NCBI RefSeq assembly: GCF_014356525.2
Contig: NC_052518.1
Location: 35,043,705-35,107,704 of the forward strand
Direction: 5' to 3'
From: Nilaparvata lugens
Lineage: Eukaryota > Arthropoda > Insecta > Hemiptera > Delphacidae
Length of the DNA: 64,000 nt
Shown: positions 30,958 through 42,696 of the stretch, in pieces
Position numbering within the stretch: position 1 is the first letter of the stretch
Layout of the letters: each line of letters opens with the position of its first letter
The notes under the pieces: generated by a model
Told to the model about the DNA's origin: nothing
The model's input: the letters and a program-made list of their open reading frames with translations, nothing else
Databases searched by the model: none
Position numbers and translations under genes: made by a program

Positions 30958-31137
30958 AACTATATTTCATTTTGATAACTTTAAAGTGAAAAAACACTCA
31001 TATTCTTTTGGTGTGGCGACTACCGTTTCGAGTTTCTGTTCGGCTTGAGAATGTACAACACACCAGCACTAAACGGTCGTTGTTACACCAAAAGAATGTG
31101 TTTCTTCAGTTTAAAGTTATCAAAATACAATATACTT
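30958..31137. repeat. Nested hairpin inside the foldback element
   Basis: TTTTGATAACTTTAAAGTGA with the following ATTCTTTTGGTGT at 30970-31016 is complemented by ACACCAAAAGAATG with TTTAAAGTTATCAAAA at 31085-31128. Arms of ~60 bp; a MITE within the larger element. Confidence 0.75.
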
Positions 31138-32360
31138 TGTAATAATATTGGTAAAAAATATGGATAATCAACAACAAATCAACTGAAACACGACTTTCTT
31201 ACTTATCCGGGTGAGTAAATAGATTAATGGGTAAAAGAATGAGTGTCATTTTACTTCTACCTAATATATATTAATATAAAATATAATGTCAAAAAACTGA
31301 TATGTTTATACTTCATTCAGTTTTGAAGCTCTGCTATTCGAATTACAGCACAATCTTTAATAACTTTTGCTTTATTAATTAGCCACAGTTGTGGGATCAG
31401 AGGAAACACAGACCGTAATTCAAAACACTACTAGCAGTTATATATATATATTGTAATATTTATCCTACACGATTCAAAATCAACACTTTTTTACTTGAAA
31501 GTTTTGAAAAAATAATGAATTTAGTCTTAAACTCCAGAATAGAGTTGAGCGCACCCGTAAATACATTGTACTTAAATCCGTTTAAAAAGAAACTAATTTA
31601 GATTATCAACAATGTTTTTATAATTTATTGTTGATCAATAACATGATAATTCTTATTCATAAACCATGACTCGGCTAAACTTAATACTTTTGTAAAAGAA
31701 GTAAGTTTGAATTTGAATAAGCTATCTTGAAACATGTAACCTACAAATTGGTTAACCAATAACTAAAAATATTAATATAATTCAATGATTACTACCCTTG
31801 AAATTTATGATGTAGGTTAAAATTTGAATTGGAAAAATGAAATAACAAGTCATTATTTCAAAAAAGTGATATCAGTTGAATTATTAACGTTTATTCACGA
31901 AAAATTCCATTTAACATAGGGTTTTCAATGTAAACACGGGTTGAAGTGCGAGTCGCCTAAGAAACGCGAATTTCACTAGCAGACTTTGGTAGCGGAAACA
32001 GTGATAAGACAGAGCTACCAACTAAACCTGGTAACCGCTACTGTAGCGGATGGATAGCGGTTCTTGTTAGCTGTTACCTTTTTATCACTTCCTATTCCTA
32101 CTTAACCGCGAATTTTTAATTTCAATTACGAGTTTCATACATTGCGAGTTATATTAATTTACTAGGAATAAATTTGTTTGATGGATGAATTACGAGACTA
32201 AAATTTTGATAAAATATGCTGTTACGACCATGCTGAAATGAACAAAAAATATGATTTGACTGACAAAATTGATCTTTTGATAATTATTGAGATTTAGTTT
32301 TTCAAATGCCAGGTTCGATTATTATTTTTCAATAAGCTACAAAACTTAGCCTACTTCATC

Positions 32361-32580
32361 AAATAAAATTGAATGATGGTGGCTAATTCCTAGATAAATA
32401 ATATCCTTCCTTATTTATCCAGCATATTGTTGAATTGAAAATTAGAAAGATCTAAGCAAGTCTAAGCAGCTTATCACCAAATAAAATTGAATGATGGTGG
32501 CTAATTCCTAGATAAATAATATCCTTCCTTATTTATCCAGAATATTGTTGAATTGAAAATTAGAAAGATCTAAGCAAGTA
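32361..32580 (+). repeat. 118-bp tandem duplication
   Basis: AAATAAAATTGAATGATGGT starts at 32361 and again at 32479, and the following ~100 bp are almost identical, with one base difference (CAGCATATT versus CAGAATATT). Non-coding. Confidence 0.9.
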
Positions 32581-33104
32581 GATAAATAACATTACATTTT
32601 AAAAATAATAATTGCAATATGGAAACAAAGTTACCATATATATTCACTTCTCCTTATATGGCCATCAAAATTGATAGAATGAATGAAAATTCTTAAGTAA
32701 TTTATTGAAATGTTTGATTATAATATTGATTAATTTTTCAATTACAGTAACTTAATTAATTGAAAATGACAAAGAAAAATAGTCAATTCATGTCCTGGTA
32801 AATTGATGAAACTTTTTGAAAGCTATATAGGTAACTTACTTGCAATGAGAATTTTTATTTCATTCCGTTTTCAGTAATATTATGAGGATTTTTTTCATTA
32901 ATATTACTGCCAAGCAGGGCTAGATTCAAACCGGTGCACAACAGAGCGGAACACTATTAGTACCTACCTAGGCATATATTCAGCAGTTTAATTTTATCCC
33001 AATTAATACATTTAAGAGAATTTAAATCCTATTCTAATCCTGTAAATGTTATGTTTGCTGTCTTTCAACTAAAACTGAAACATGAAAATGAATCGTCATC
33101 ATGA

Positions 33105-34128
33105 TGATACCTCCCTTGCGTTCGCTACCTTTCAGCCTGCCGCTCTGCTCTGCTCCCCACGCCACGCATCAACCAAATGAGTGGTTGACCCACCCGCCAC
33201 CAGGGTGCGCCTCAGTCGCCGCCACCCATTCCTGCGGTTCTATTGGCCGAGCACCGCCGGCCAATAGCATCGCAGGTGAACTCGGGGACTGTGAATAAAA
33301 GGGGGCTACTCAGCTACCCTCGATAGCACTTGCTCACTAGCAGCCTTCCACTGAAGAGCCAGAAGAGACCACCAGCCGAGACCACTACCAGAGACCACTA
33401 CCAGCCGAGACTACTACCGAGACCAGGAGCAGAGCAGCGAGCAGGCCAATGAGGGAACCACGGCGAGACTAACCGCAACCTGAGGTGTCTTCCTTGTCTA
33501 CTACCCAGCCGATGCCTAGGAGGAACTGAGCCGGCCGCCGAATCCAGAAGAGGAGGGCCCTACATCGGCTTCGCCAGGTGGAGGAGAGGCTGAGGCTGTA
33601 CACCGCCGCGCCAGCTGCGCCCCAAGACTTAGCGCCCCAGCCTAACAACTGGCGCGCGGTTCTGGATGCGCGGGTTGGGTGCCGAACCGACATCGGAGTG
33701 TGTGCAGCGGAAGCCTACGACCCTGCCTGCCCGGGGTTTGACCGAAGGCCCCTTCTAAACGAGGAAGTGGTCGAGGAGGTCCTCCTGGCGGAGATTCGGC
33801 ACGACCTCTGGCTAGTAGATCACCCGGTCAGCCCTCTCCGTAGCCCGGGTCAACCAGAGTGGAGACTGCGAACCATTGACTTGAGCCCCTGCCGGCCTGC
33901 TCTCGCACCAGACGGACCTGCCCGGGACCCTCGCGCGGCGTGGTATCGCGCCAGTCGACGACTACTAAACATCTAGCCTGCCTTGGTCCCTTTTCAGGGC
34001 CACCAGCAACAAACTTGACCCTTTCAGGGCCACCAAAAGCCATTTTTCTCAGACAGTGGTAACAAACCCCTCGCTCGACCCGACTGACTAGCCCAATTGA
34101 TGAACGAGCCACACCTTCCGCCATATCA
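33105..34128 (+). mobile_element. GC-rich solo LTR (1,024 bp) with 4-bp target duplication
   Basis: Starts TGATA and ends TATCA (TG...CA with 5-bp inverted ends), and is flanked by ATGA at 33101-33104 and 34129-34132. It is far more GC-rich than its surroundings. It holds an inverted pair of CCAAT boxes (CTATTGGCC 33240-33248 / GGCCAATAG 33259-33267), then AATAAAAGG at 33294-33302 that could serve as TATA box or poly(A) signal, as often in LTRs. An open frame without ATG crosses 33530-33976, probably by GC bias. No internal retroelement genes flank it, hence solo. Confidence 0.65.
33985..34036 (+). promoter_or_regulatory. Two histone-like stem-loops followed by ACCA
   Basis: GGTCCCTTTTCAGGGCC at 33985-34001 followed by ACCA, and CCCTTTCAGGG at 34019-34029 followed by CCACCA. 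The first resembles the replication-dependent histone mRNA 3' stem-loop (6-bp stem, TTTC loop, A/C tail) with one bulged T. They lie near the 3' end of the solo LTR. Confidence 0.35.
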
Positions 34129-34991
34129 ATGATATAAAATACTATTGACCTAATGCTGATGATTTTTATTTAAACCTGACACAGGAAAAATTTCGTTTGA
34201 ATAGTAATCAAAATTGATACAAATTGACCAATTTTATTAGATAAAGAAAAAAATTTCCTGGGGGAAGACTACAGTATACTCCCTTTCACATGGGAGGCAT
34301 TCCATACCCTCCCGGAGCATAGCTCCGGTACTTTCTTGTGTCAAGTATCAAATAATTAACTATGCTTTTTTAGATTTCTATTTAAAAAAAATATTATGCA
34401 CATAATTATACAGCCTACCTGTAAGGGCCTGCAATATAGAATGCAGTTATTATATAAGATATTATATCTTATCGCTCAAAACGATGAAAGATTCACAGCT
34501 GCTACCGTACTCCTTTAAACCAGTAACCGCACTTGAACTGGCTCTGCTTAATAATCGAACCCCACCTTGGAATAATATTATATCATATCCATCAAAAATA
34601 TTGATAATTATATTATATCCTTTCCATGTCCACATCATCATTTCACATACTGTACCTGCTCTTTTGAGGAACACATTCAGTAAAAAACTTCCACAAAAAA
34701 TTGGAAAAAAAGACTATCATAAAATTTTTTAATTCTTAATAACGTATAATTCATTTGCGCTCTTTATTTATTGTTTAAAAAATTATATTTTGGTTTTTTA
34801 TATCGACATCTTCTTTACTAATTGAATAAAATCTCAATGCCCATTGCAACTTCAAATTCAAAATAATTAATCACAGTTATATCTATGCAATATGCAAGTG
34901 TAAATAAGACAAAAAAACTCACATCCCTTAAAATAAGAGTGCCGTCTCTGGTGGATGTGCTGCCACATTTCCACTTGTTCGTCAAGTAAAT

Positions 34992-35361
34992 TTAAGGGCT
35001 CATTTCCAAGCTCGGGATTTAGCTAAGTTCTAGACTTTAAACAGCTGGAGCCAGAAAATTGGCTTTCCGAAAAAGGGCGTATTCGTAGTTTTTATGGTAA
35101 TCTTCATTTTCTCATTTCTATAATTATCGGAGACGTTTATTGCCTTGACGAAATGATACATTTCTGAATAATCCAAAATAGATAGCTGAAACTTTACACT
35201 ATTTTCTCTTTATTTTATTTTGTGTTAAATTTTATAGTTTTTCAAAATTTAATTTAAACGTGGACTACGACGACGCCCCATTTTGGAAAGCCAATTTTCT
35301 GACTCCAGTTGTTTAAATTCTAGAACTTAGCTAAATCCCAAGCTCAGAAACTGGCCCTAAT
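34992..35361. mobile_element. ~370-bp MITE, family 1 copy a
   Basis: Imperfect terminal inverted repeats of ~60 bp (AAGCTCGGGATTTAGCTAAG left; CTTAGCTAAATCCCAAGCTC right) bordered by TTA/TAA. A second copy is at 37431-37779. The TTA/TAA borders suggest a PIF/Harbinger-type non-autonomous element. Confidence 0.8.
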
Positions 35362-35859
35362 ATTTTATATTTTCAAATCACTCCAATAATTATTCCAGTC
35401 CGTTCATTCCATTCAGCTGTATGTATGAGTGAATTAACGAAGTTGATAAATTGTGACCCATTAAAAAAATATGATTCCACCTCTTGGCAGGATATAATTA
35501 GCAACGTCCCGTCCGAATCCCTCCTCACAGGGATAATAAACCGATTTTCAGTAGCCGCTACCAGGTCTAGTAGACGCCAAAAGTGGATTTAAATAATAAC
35601 AATAGAGTACTTAAAGTGAGAAAACGGAAAAAATGACATGAATTCAATAATTATAATAATAATGCTGTTTAATTCATAAATAGTAAAAATAGACTCAATT
35701 AAAATTTTACGATATAATTCTAAACAAAAACACTTATTTTAGAGGCAAAATAATCAAATTGTTAAAAAAGATCACCATTACACTACTTCAACAAACAGAG
35801 TGCCCAAATATTAGATTTTATCAACTTGTAGGTTATACAATTCAAGAGATTTAGGTTAT

Positions 35860-36252
35860 TACAGAATGACCCAAAAAGAATGGTCGGCTTTTAAGTGATT
35901 ATAACTTGAATAATTCCCAACATACATTTTATTTCTATATATTATGAGCTTGTTCAATTGTCTAATTTCAGAAAACGTCATAATTAACAAAATTGCTTCA
36001 AAGTCGTCGACGTTCCATTAGGTGGCGTGATTATCTTTTGGCCTTTGTTTGCCGCTCTTTCTTTACAGTATCACGTATGTTAATTATGACGTTTTCTGAA
36101 ATTTTACAATTGAACAAACACAGAAAACTAAACGTAAATATAAATATAGAAATAAAAAATATATTTCTAAATATAGAAAACTAAATGTATGTTGGAAATT
36201 ATTCAAGTTATAGTAATTTAAAAACCGACCATCCTTTTTGGGTCATTCTGTA
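35860..36252. mobile_element. ~390-bp Tc1/mariner-like MITE
   Basis: Ends CAGAATGACCCAAAAAG / CTTTTTGGGTCATTCTG flanked by TA on both sides (35860-35861 and 36251-36252). Inverted arms extend ~80 bp inward, and a second inner inverted pair (CAGAAAACGTCATAATTAAC and complement) follows. No intact transposase. Confidence 0.8.
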
Positions 36253-36491
36253 TCTTACAGCAACACAAAACAAGTAAAAACACAACGTTCACATTACACA
36301 TATAAGGAACTAATTTTATCATCGGAAGAAACATAAATTATCAGCCATACTAAATTGGGATATTTATTGGGAACAATATTTTCAATAAGTCAAAATCACA
36401 CTGATTATCCAGAAGCGAAATGCTAGTTGCAATTCAATACAGAAGTGGAATTAGTGTTAATCTAGCTCTAGAAGATCCACATTTACACGTG

Positions 36492-36744
36492 ACATTTTGA
36501 ATGAATAACGAAAAAACACATAGAAAAAACTGGTTATTTATCTAGTAATCAGTCTGCTACTATTTACATTTTATATTACATACTACTATATTCATTTCAT
36601 TTACATTCATGACAGACTGGCACACTGTCAAACGAGAGAAGGAGGTCATTTCAAGCATCTTTTGAAATGAAATGTTAGTAGCAGACAGATTACTAAATAA
36701 ATAACCATGTTTTTCAATGTGTTTCGTTATTCATTCAAAAAAGT
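36492..36744. mobile_element. ~250-bp foldback MITE
   Basis: Left arm from 36492 (TTTGAATGAATAACGAAA, then TGGTTATTTAT) is matched in complement by the right arm ending at 36744. Arms ~70 bp, non-coding loop. Confidence 0.75.
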
Positions 36745-37430
36745 GTTGATTTAAGTTTCATTACTTTACCTATCATTTCTTTACAAACTAAAACTTCAAT
36801 CAGCCGCCATTTTTGGTAGAATTATCATAGAACATTTTTATTGATGCCATCTTTCTAGTTTTAAAATGATGTAGCACACAATGGGTGTTAACAATATTAG
36901 AGTTACAACCCCTAAGTCACCCCCTTCCTTATGAGGGGTTGAAATTCAGTTGTACGTCAAAAGGTAGAGTATTCGTCCAATAACTTATCCTGAAAGTTAC
37001 AGTATTATAACTACAACAGTCTCCAACTTATTGAAGGGTTCCCATACATTATGACTTACTCTGTATAAATACATTTTCAACTCAACTAGCTTAACTATAT
37101 GGTATGTGTAGAATAATAGTTTCTTCGTGTAGACACCTCTCCAGCCGCTTCCAGTAGAATGAAATTATCAATTTGAAAAACAACTTCCTCACTTTACCAA
37201 AAGCGGCCCAGAGAGCCTTGTTTGTCAGCTATCTTGTTAACAATAAGCTAATACAAAAGTGGTAAGTCTTTTTTCCTATTACATGAATATTAATTTCATT
37301 TATTGACTGATGGAAATATCGGTATGGATCGCTAACGATTTTTCATCACTGTATAAAAAAAAATTATTAGAATAAATTTATGTTTAAGTAACTTGAAAGT
37401 AAAGCAACTATGAGACATAATTATAGGACC

Positions 37431-37779
37431 GGCTTCCGAGCTCGAGATTTAGCTTAGTTCTAGACTTTAAACAGCTGGAGTCAGAAAATTGGCTTTCCGA
37501 AATAGAGCGTAGTCATGGTTTTTAAGATATTTATTTTCTCATTTCTAAAATGTTGGTAACGTTTTTTCTTGACTAAATGAAGCATTCCTAAATAATTAAA
37601 ATAGCTGAAACTTTACACAATTTACTCGTTATTTTATTTTGTGTTCAACTTTCTAGTTTTTCGAAGTTTAATTTAAACGTGGACTACGACAAGGCCCCGT
37701 TTCAGAAAGCCAGTTTTCTGACTCCAGCTGTTTAAAGTCTAGAACTTAGCTAAATCCCGAGCTCGGAAACCGTCCCTTA
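37431..37779. mobile_element. ~345-bp MITE, family 1 copy b
   Basis: Same family as 34992-35361: TTCCGAGCTCGAGATTTAGC at the left and GCTAAATCCCGAGCTCGGAA at the right, with TTA at 37431-37433 and 37777-37779 as a 3-bp target duplication. It sits at the 3' edge of the minus-strand exon-like segment 37780-37924. Confidence 0.8.
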
Positions 37780-37924
37780 AAATATTTTTATGGTAAACTT
37801 CATTCGCATTGATCTGGCAAAAACCCATGCACAATTCTGGGTGATTCACAACCGGACAAAGATAATTCAAGAAACATAAATTCGGGTTGACCGTCACCTT
37901 TTCAAGTAATTCATCTAGCACTTC
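37739..37924 (-). other. Possible coding exon whose end runs into a MITE
   Basis: On the minus strand an open segment encodes EVLDELLEKVTVNP followed by four Cys in 20 residues (NLCFLNYLC, PELCMGFC), with codon use unlike random AT-rich DNA. It then reads into the MITE, which supplies the last ~12 residues and the TAG stop at 37739-37741. A splice acceptor could be the AG just before ATTGAAGTG. I recognise no family; a secreted or Cys-rich protein is possible. Confidence 0.3.
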
Positions 37925-38067
37925 AATCTCAAGGGTTTACTATAAAATGAGGATTATTGACAAATCGGATATGTTATCAATTGACTTATTATAGCATGGT
38001 GATCCAAGTCTGAGCAGAAGTAATCTATGATGGAGCCTGGTTTATGATGATGGTGATGGAAATTTGA

Positions 38068-38442
38068 TTAAGAGATGACATCACTAGATGGTGATGTTCT
38101 AGGTTGTGTGGTATAATAGCAAGTTCCGTTGAAGCGGCGACAAACCAGTTCAACTGAAACAGGAGAAAAAGCAAGTAGAAACAACAGCAGAATACCAAGG
38201 AATAATAAGCTTTTAATGAAATTTGTTATTACTTCATTACAAGGCATATAAGTGATGGAATTATTAAATATTGAATATGAAATATTAATATATGAAATTT
38301 CTTGTAACCGGTGGAGGGTTTTATAAGCCTCTTCAACTCGCACCGTACATAAAATTATGTAGCCGAGAATCTCTCTATACGATGACTTAGTTAATTTTCC
38401 AAAATATGAAATATATAAAAATACATGTGGTTCGATAGACAT
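38068..38442 (-). other. Possible exon(s) of a membrane-anchored or secreted small protein
   Basis: A 124-codon minus-strand frame with a strongly hydrophobic segment near residues 79-95 (LLFLGILLLFLLAF), followed by two Cys in CRRFNGTC. The DNA coding the hydrophobic segment ends in a textbook splice acceptor (pyrimidine tract then CAG at about 38152), so the hydrophobic part may be an artefact of an intron and the true exon may begin right after it. Lies 150 bp upstream (minus strand) of the exon-like segment at 37.8-37.9 kb; the two may belong to one gene. Confidence 0.25.
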
Positions 38443-38459
38443 TATACTACTGCTGCGCG

Positions 38460-39765
38460 AGGTATATCGAGGGGATGTTTCTTCTCTTCAATAATATTTG
38501 CTAAAATTATACTGCTATGAAATATCTTTTGAATCCTTGATTGGTTTGGGAGCTTATAGTGGGTTCGTTCATTCAAATGCACAGATTATTATCATTATTC
38601 AATTGTCACCTAGTTTAGCAACTAGCAACTACGAGCCAGGAACTACAATGGAAAATATTAATAAAATTTAACTTCAGGCTTATTAAACTAATCAAAACTA
38701 ATAAATAAAATCATGTCACATTTCAAATTTTCAAACAAAACAAAGTTATTCAGCAATCAATTCAGGTCAAGAAGGCATATTCAATTTTTAATTTCAATAC
38801 TTGGGTACTTGCTAACTTGCTGCAACTACTGTAGGTTTGGGCCTCGGTCATTCTATGAATTTTGAGCTATATAAGAAAACAACAAGAGTTTGGCACTAAC
38901 CATTTTAACAATATTCAAACTTGGACTCTTCAGAAACACTCAAATACGATTTAAGAAAACTCACTATATTTGAACTCACAGGCACAAATAATTTCCTGAT
39001 TCTTCTCCTACTAACTCTATTAAATTTGATTTCCTATTTATATAGATAAAAATTACTGATAACTGAAATTTGTCAATTTGTCCCTCTGAATGGGAAATTG
39101 AACCATTCAGAGGACCGAGGCTCGCACACCGTTACACGATGTTTCTCTGGTTACATCTCAATTCGGACTGTGGCCTTTTCACTGAAAATTATTCCCCTTC
39201 CACTAGCGTTGAGCATAACTTTCAGTGGAAAAGCCAAAGCTGCAAAAAAATCAACGTTTGTACAATTCCCAAATACAGAAGCTTTTTCGACATGAAATTG
39301 AAATTGTATTTGAAAAATGCTCGAAAATTGCTTTAATTTCGACAACTAAGCAACAAGTTAGCAAATTCAATAAAAACATGGTCAATTCTCACACTAAAAG
39401 CTCAAGGTTCAACACAAGGTAAAAATCAAAGTTCATTCAGTTCAATAACCTGCAAAAGAATATAAGATACACAGAAAAAACAACTACAATAAAATCCACT
39501 CAATATCACACTATTACATTTTTCAACAATATAAGTATGAAATATTCACAATACAGACAATTAAAACTTACAAAACTACAATATGAGATATCCAAAAACT
39601 GTATAAAGATTTCCCTTTTGACACTGCCAACTGAATGAAATTTTGTAAGTTGTGATTACAGTAGGAAAGAAATTCTTGTTAGGATGTAGTAAGCTTAATG
39701 AGCTCACCCATCATCTTTCGTTTATCATCACTGCTCATATATTTTCTATGATATGCACAACCATT
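38460..39765. other. AT-rich, no gene recognised
   Basis: Several short frames without domains; nothing I can support as a gene. Confidence 0.5.
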
Positions 39766-40137
39766 CTATAGTGAGGTCCACGTTATAATGGCAGTGGATA
39801 AAGATAGCAAAACAACATTGCCGATCCTCTGTCTTGTCAATGCCTTCTATAGACGGTAGCTAATTATTGATATAATATTAACTGTCAATTCTTGTTTAAA
39901 ATATTCAATTTTATTTTATTAAGCACAAAATTATATTTTCCAATGATTTCATACTGAATTTTAATGATGAAGATGAAATATTTTGTGAATTTATTATTAA
40001 TTCAACATTGTTAAAAGACGATCTGGCAACAGAGCAAAGCGAGAAAAAGAGCGCTATCTGTTTTGTTGAATGATAGACAAGGATAGCAATACCATTGCTA
40101 ATCAAATACTGCCATTAAAACGTGGACCTCACTATAG
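39766..40137. mobile_element. 372-bp MITE
   Basis: CTATAGTGAGGTCCACGTT at 39766 and its complement ending at 40137, followed inward by TAATGGCAGT / ACTGCCATTA and further partial complementarity (GATAGCAA...). Non-coding. Confidence 0.8.
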
Positions 40138-40772
40138 GAAGTTGAGTGGTCGCTGAAGAGAATGAATTATTATTGTTTGTAAGCAGGATTATACCAGGGT
40201 CATCTTTTTCAACCTCCGATCTCATATCATAAGACACAGACGAGCGATAGGGGGGCAACTTTCACAGAGCTGAACAGTTTAATATCATTCCCACCAAACG
40301 CCCTGTGATCGATGCGGCCGGATCGTCAATTTTTGTCGAGTTATAGAACCACATACATGGCCGCCTAACTTGAGTCTGCTGCTAAGTGCTAGTTACGTAG
40401 CGTTATTAGTTTTTGCAAGCAAAATGCAAAAGTTCAGCATAAATCTAAAAAATATTTTCATAATGTGTGGTTACCGGAAATCAGATGCATTTATTTTGAG
40501 TACCAAGTACTCAATGAAGTAATGTGAGTAATCAAAGTATCGTTTGTATTGAATACGGTAAGTATTGAGGGATAATGGCTGCATCAAGTAGACGCTTAAT
40601 ACCAACATAACGATATCACTGAAGAGAGAAAGAAACCGAGAATTAACGGGCCGTTCATAAGATTTAGAGCCAAGCCATATGAGACGTTTTTCAGACGAGT
40701 CGACAGGGCAGGAAGCTCTCAGATTGACTGATTGGGTAGGCGTTCGGAAATCAGCTGATTATTAGCCAATCG

Positions 40773-41289
40773 GTGCTCATTCCAAAAGTGTGCTCATTCC
40801 ATTGTCCTAAAAAAGCACATTTAATGGGTGGGGCTGGCCTCACCCACTCAACCGAATGCTTTCGAAATGATGCCAAAAATGTGCTCTTAGAATATGCACT
40901 TTTAAAAAAATGTGCTCATTCCCTTGTCCTAAAAAAATACCCTGAAAAGGGGCCAGCTTCAAGCCAGCCTCACCCACTCAAGCGAATGATTTGAGAGTGG
41001 TACCAAAAAAATGTGCTTTGAAAAAAATGTGCTGAACACCCTCACTGTGAAACCGAGTTTATTAATGACGAGGGGGGTGGTGGTGAACAGTCTGAGCTTA
41101 ATATCATGGCTACTAGTGAAGCAAATCTTAAGAACAAGGTATCAAATGAATGTGCTCGTTATGCATTTTCAGAATATGAAGTTTTTCAAAAATGTGCTCA
41201 TCTCCATTAAATTGAAATTGGACGAATTTCTAAAGTTGTTTGGCGGGGGGCGTCGTGGTGAACATTCTGATCCTTATATCATGGCTTCT
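40773..41289 (+). repeat. Degenerate tandem repeat interrupted by the LINE A nest, left part
   Basis: AATGTGCTCATTCC-containing units recur near 40779 and 40912. A longer unit from 41075 (GAACAGTCTGAGCTTAATATCATGGC...) begins again at 41255 (GAACATTCTGATCC...), and that second copy is cut at 41289. It resumes at 57916-58025. Confidence 0.75.
41274..41289 (+). repeat. 16-bp target site duplication of LINE A, left
   Basis: TTATATCATGGCTTCT here and again at 57916-57931. It brackets the entire 16.6-kb nest. Confidence 0.9.
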
Positions 41290-41310
41290 CATTAATTACT
41301 GATGTAATTA

Positions 41311-41659
41311 ATGAGTTCTATAAAGCTTTACCACATTGTTGGAGAGTATATTTGTTGAACCTTCTAAATAAGGTTTTCAATAGTCAAATAATACCACATG
41401 AGTGGTGCAAGATACTAATGTTGTACTACACAAAAAAGGAGATCCCAATGAGCCTAGCAACTATAGAATTATTACCCTAATTAATACAATTGTGAAAATT
41501 CTTACAACAATAGTTGAGATCCGTTTGTCGTTGTGGGCGGAAAATAGCGGTGCTCTTCCAGAAGGACAAAGTGAGTTTAGAAAAGATCGAGGCTGCATTG
41601 ATAACATCTTCGTCTTACACTCAATACTATTTCAAAATGTAGAATTCCGACATAAGACT
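41311..41659 (+). pseudogene. LINE A reverse transcriptase, N-terminal fragment
   Basis: The 5' truncation point is at 41290. 41303-41440 encodes NEFYKALPHCWR and IIPHEWCKILML, then shifts frame to 41437-41659: KKGDPNEPSNYRIITLIN, LPEGQSEFRKDRGCIDNIFV. It ends at RHKT, where the gypsy LTR begins. About 20 residues, including the first catalytic Asp region expected in this family, are missing before the frame resumes at 53358. Confidence 0.8.
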
Positions 41660-42434
41660 TGTAATGGAATTGATAAATTGATGGTTGAACTAATTTGATT
41701 TATGATGTAATTTAAAATTTGTAACAAAATAATTAATATTGATTGTATTCAACAAGAATTACAGGTCCTAACTCTCTAGGAGTTGGATACAGAAATTAAT
41801 AAAAGATAATGCTGTTATATTATAATTGAAAAATAAGATGTACTGATCAAATAAATGAGGGGTTAAATATCGCTTGGCTAACGAGAGGTTAAATTTGGAT
41901 CTTACTCTTTATCTCATGAGAAAGGTTTTAATTGTAAAATAATTAAATGTAGAATGAATAATATAATTTTTATTGATAATTTAAAAAGAATTATTTTCAA
42001 AAGATAAAATATGATTTCAAATAATATTGACAAGATATACCCTCAGATAAAAATAATATAATTAATTTGGCACTTACTCTACCCAAATGGGAGACCCTCT
42101 CAGTAGGGAGAAGTCGGGCTGAAAGTCAAAATTACCGCAAGCTAAAATTATTATTATTATTATTCACAATATTATTCTAATTGGATATTTATATGTAACA
42201 TAACTTTCAATGAATACCTTAAATCTATGTGAGTGCCAATTCATAAGCTAAATGCAAGTGATATAAATTACATTATAGTGAACTAATTCATAAAAATCAA
42301 ACTTAACACATCAATCAACTTCAAATCAACAATTCAATACATTCATATCTGAATAAGAATTGAATGGAAAAATTTCAATTATATTGATGAATAAAATTAA
42401 ACCTACAAAATCTACGAAAGTAATAAAATTGAAT
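41660..42434 (-). repeat. Gypsy element 3' LTR
   Basis: 775 bp. Matches 52325-53357 except for a 258-bp block absent here and about three substitutions seen by eye (for example ATCGCTTGG here versus ATCTCTTGG there). Ends ATTCAATT...CATTACA on the minus strand. Confidence 0.9.
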
Positions 42435-42696
42435 CATAATGCAAAAATTAAACATCAAGTCCGAATAGTATTCGAGTAAGCAAAATAATATTGTGGAACC
42501 CTTGAAAATAAGAATAATAATAATAATTGAAATAGTTTATCTTCTAATCTGGGAAAATATTTGAATCGATAGCATAAAAGAGTAAATGGATACAATAATA
42601 GTGAATAAGTAATTATTATTTGCATAGTTTCCTATATCCTAACCCATTATTTTAATGATTTCATTACATACTACTTTACTAAAACACAATATATTC

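Larger units (their letters stand above)
29104..31948. mobile_element. 2.85-kb foldback-type element with ~210-bp imperfect terminal inverted repeats
   Basis: Left arm 29104-29317 (starts CACTTCAACCCGTGTTTACA, ends TTGGTTAACCAATTTGTAGG) is matched in reverse complement by 31738-31948. No transposase frame is visible in the 2.4-kb interior. The flanks show no clear target duplication. Confidence 0.75.

Noticed and set aside
33578..33976. 132-codon frame in the GC-rich block
   Set aside because: Begins at GTG with no in-frame ATG upstream before a stop; long frames are expected by chance in GC-rich DNA, and it lies in an LTR.
39070..39422. Overlapping short frames near 39.1-39.4 kb
   Set aside because: Three frames open in parallel on both strands; no domain and no splice context.
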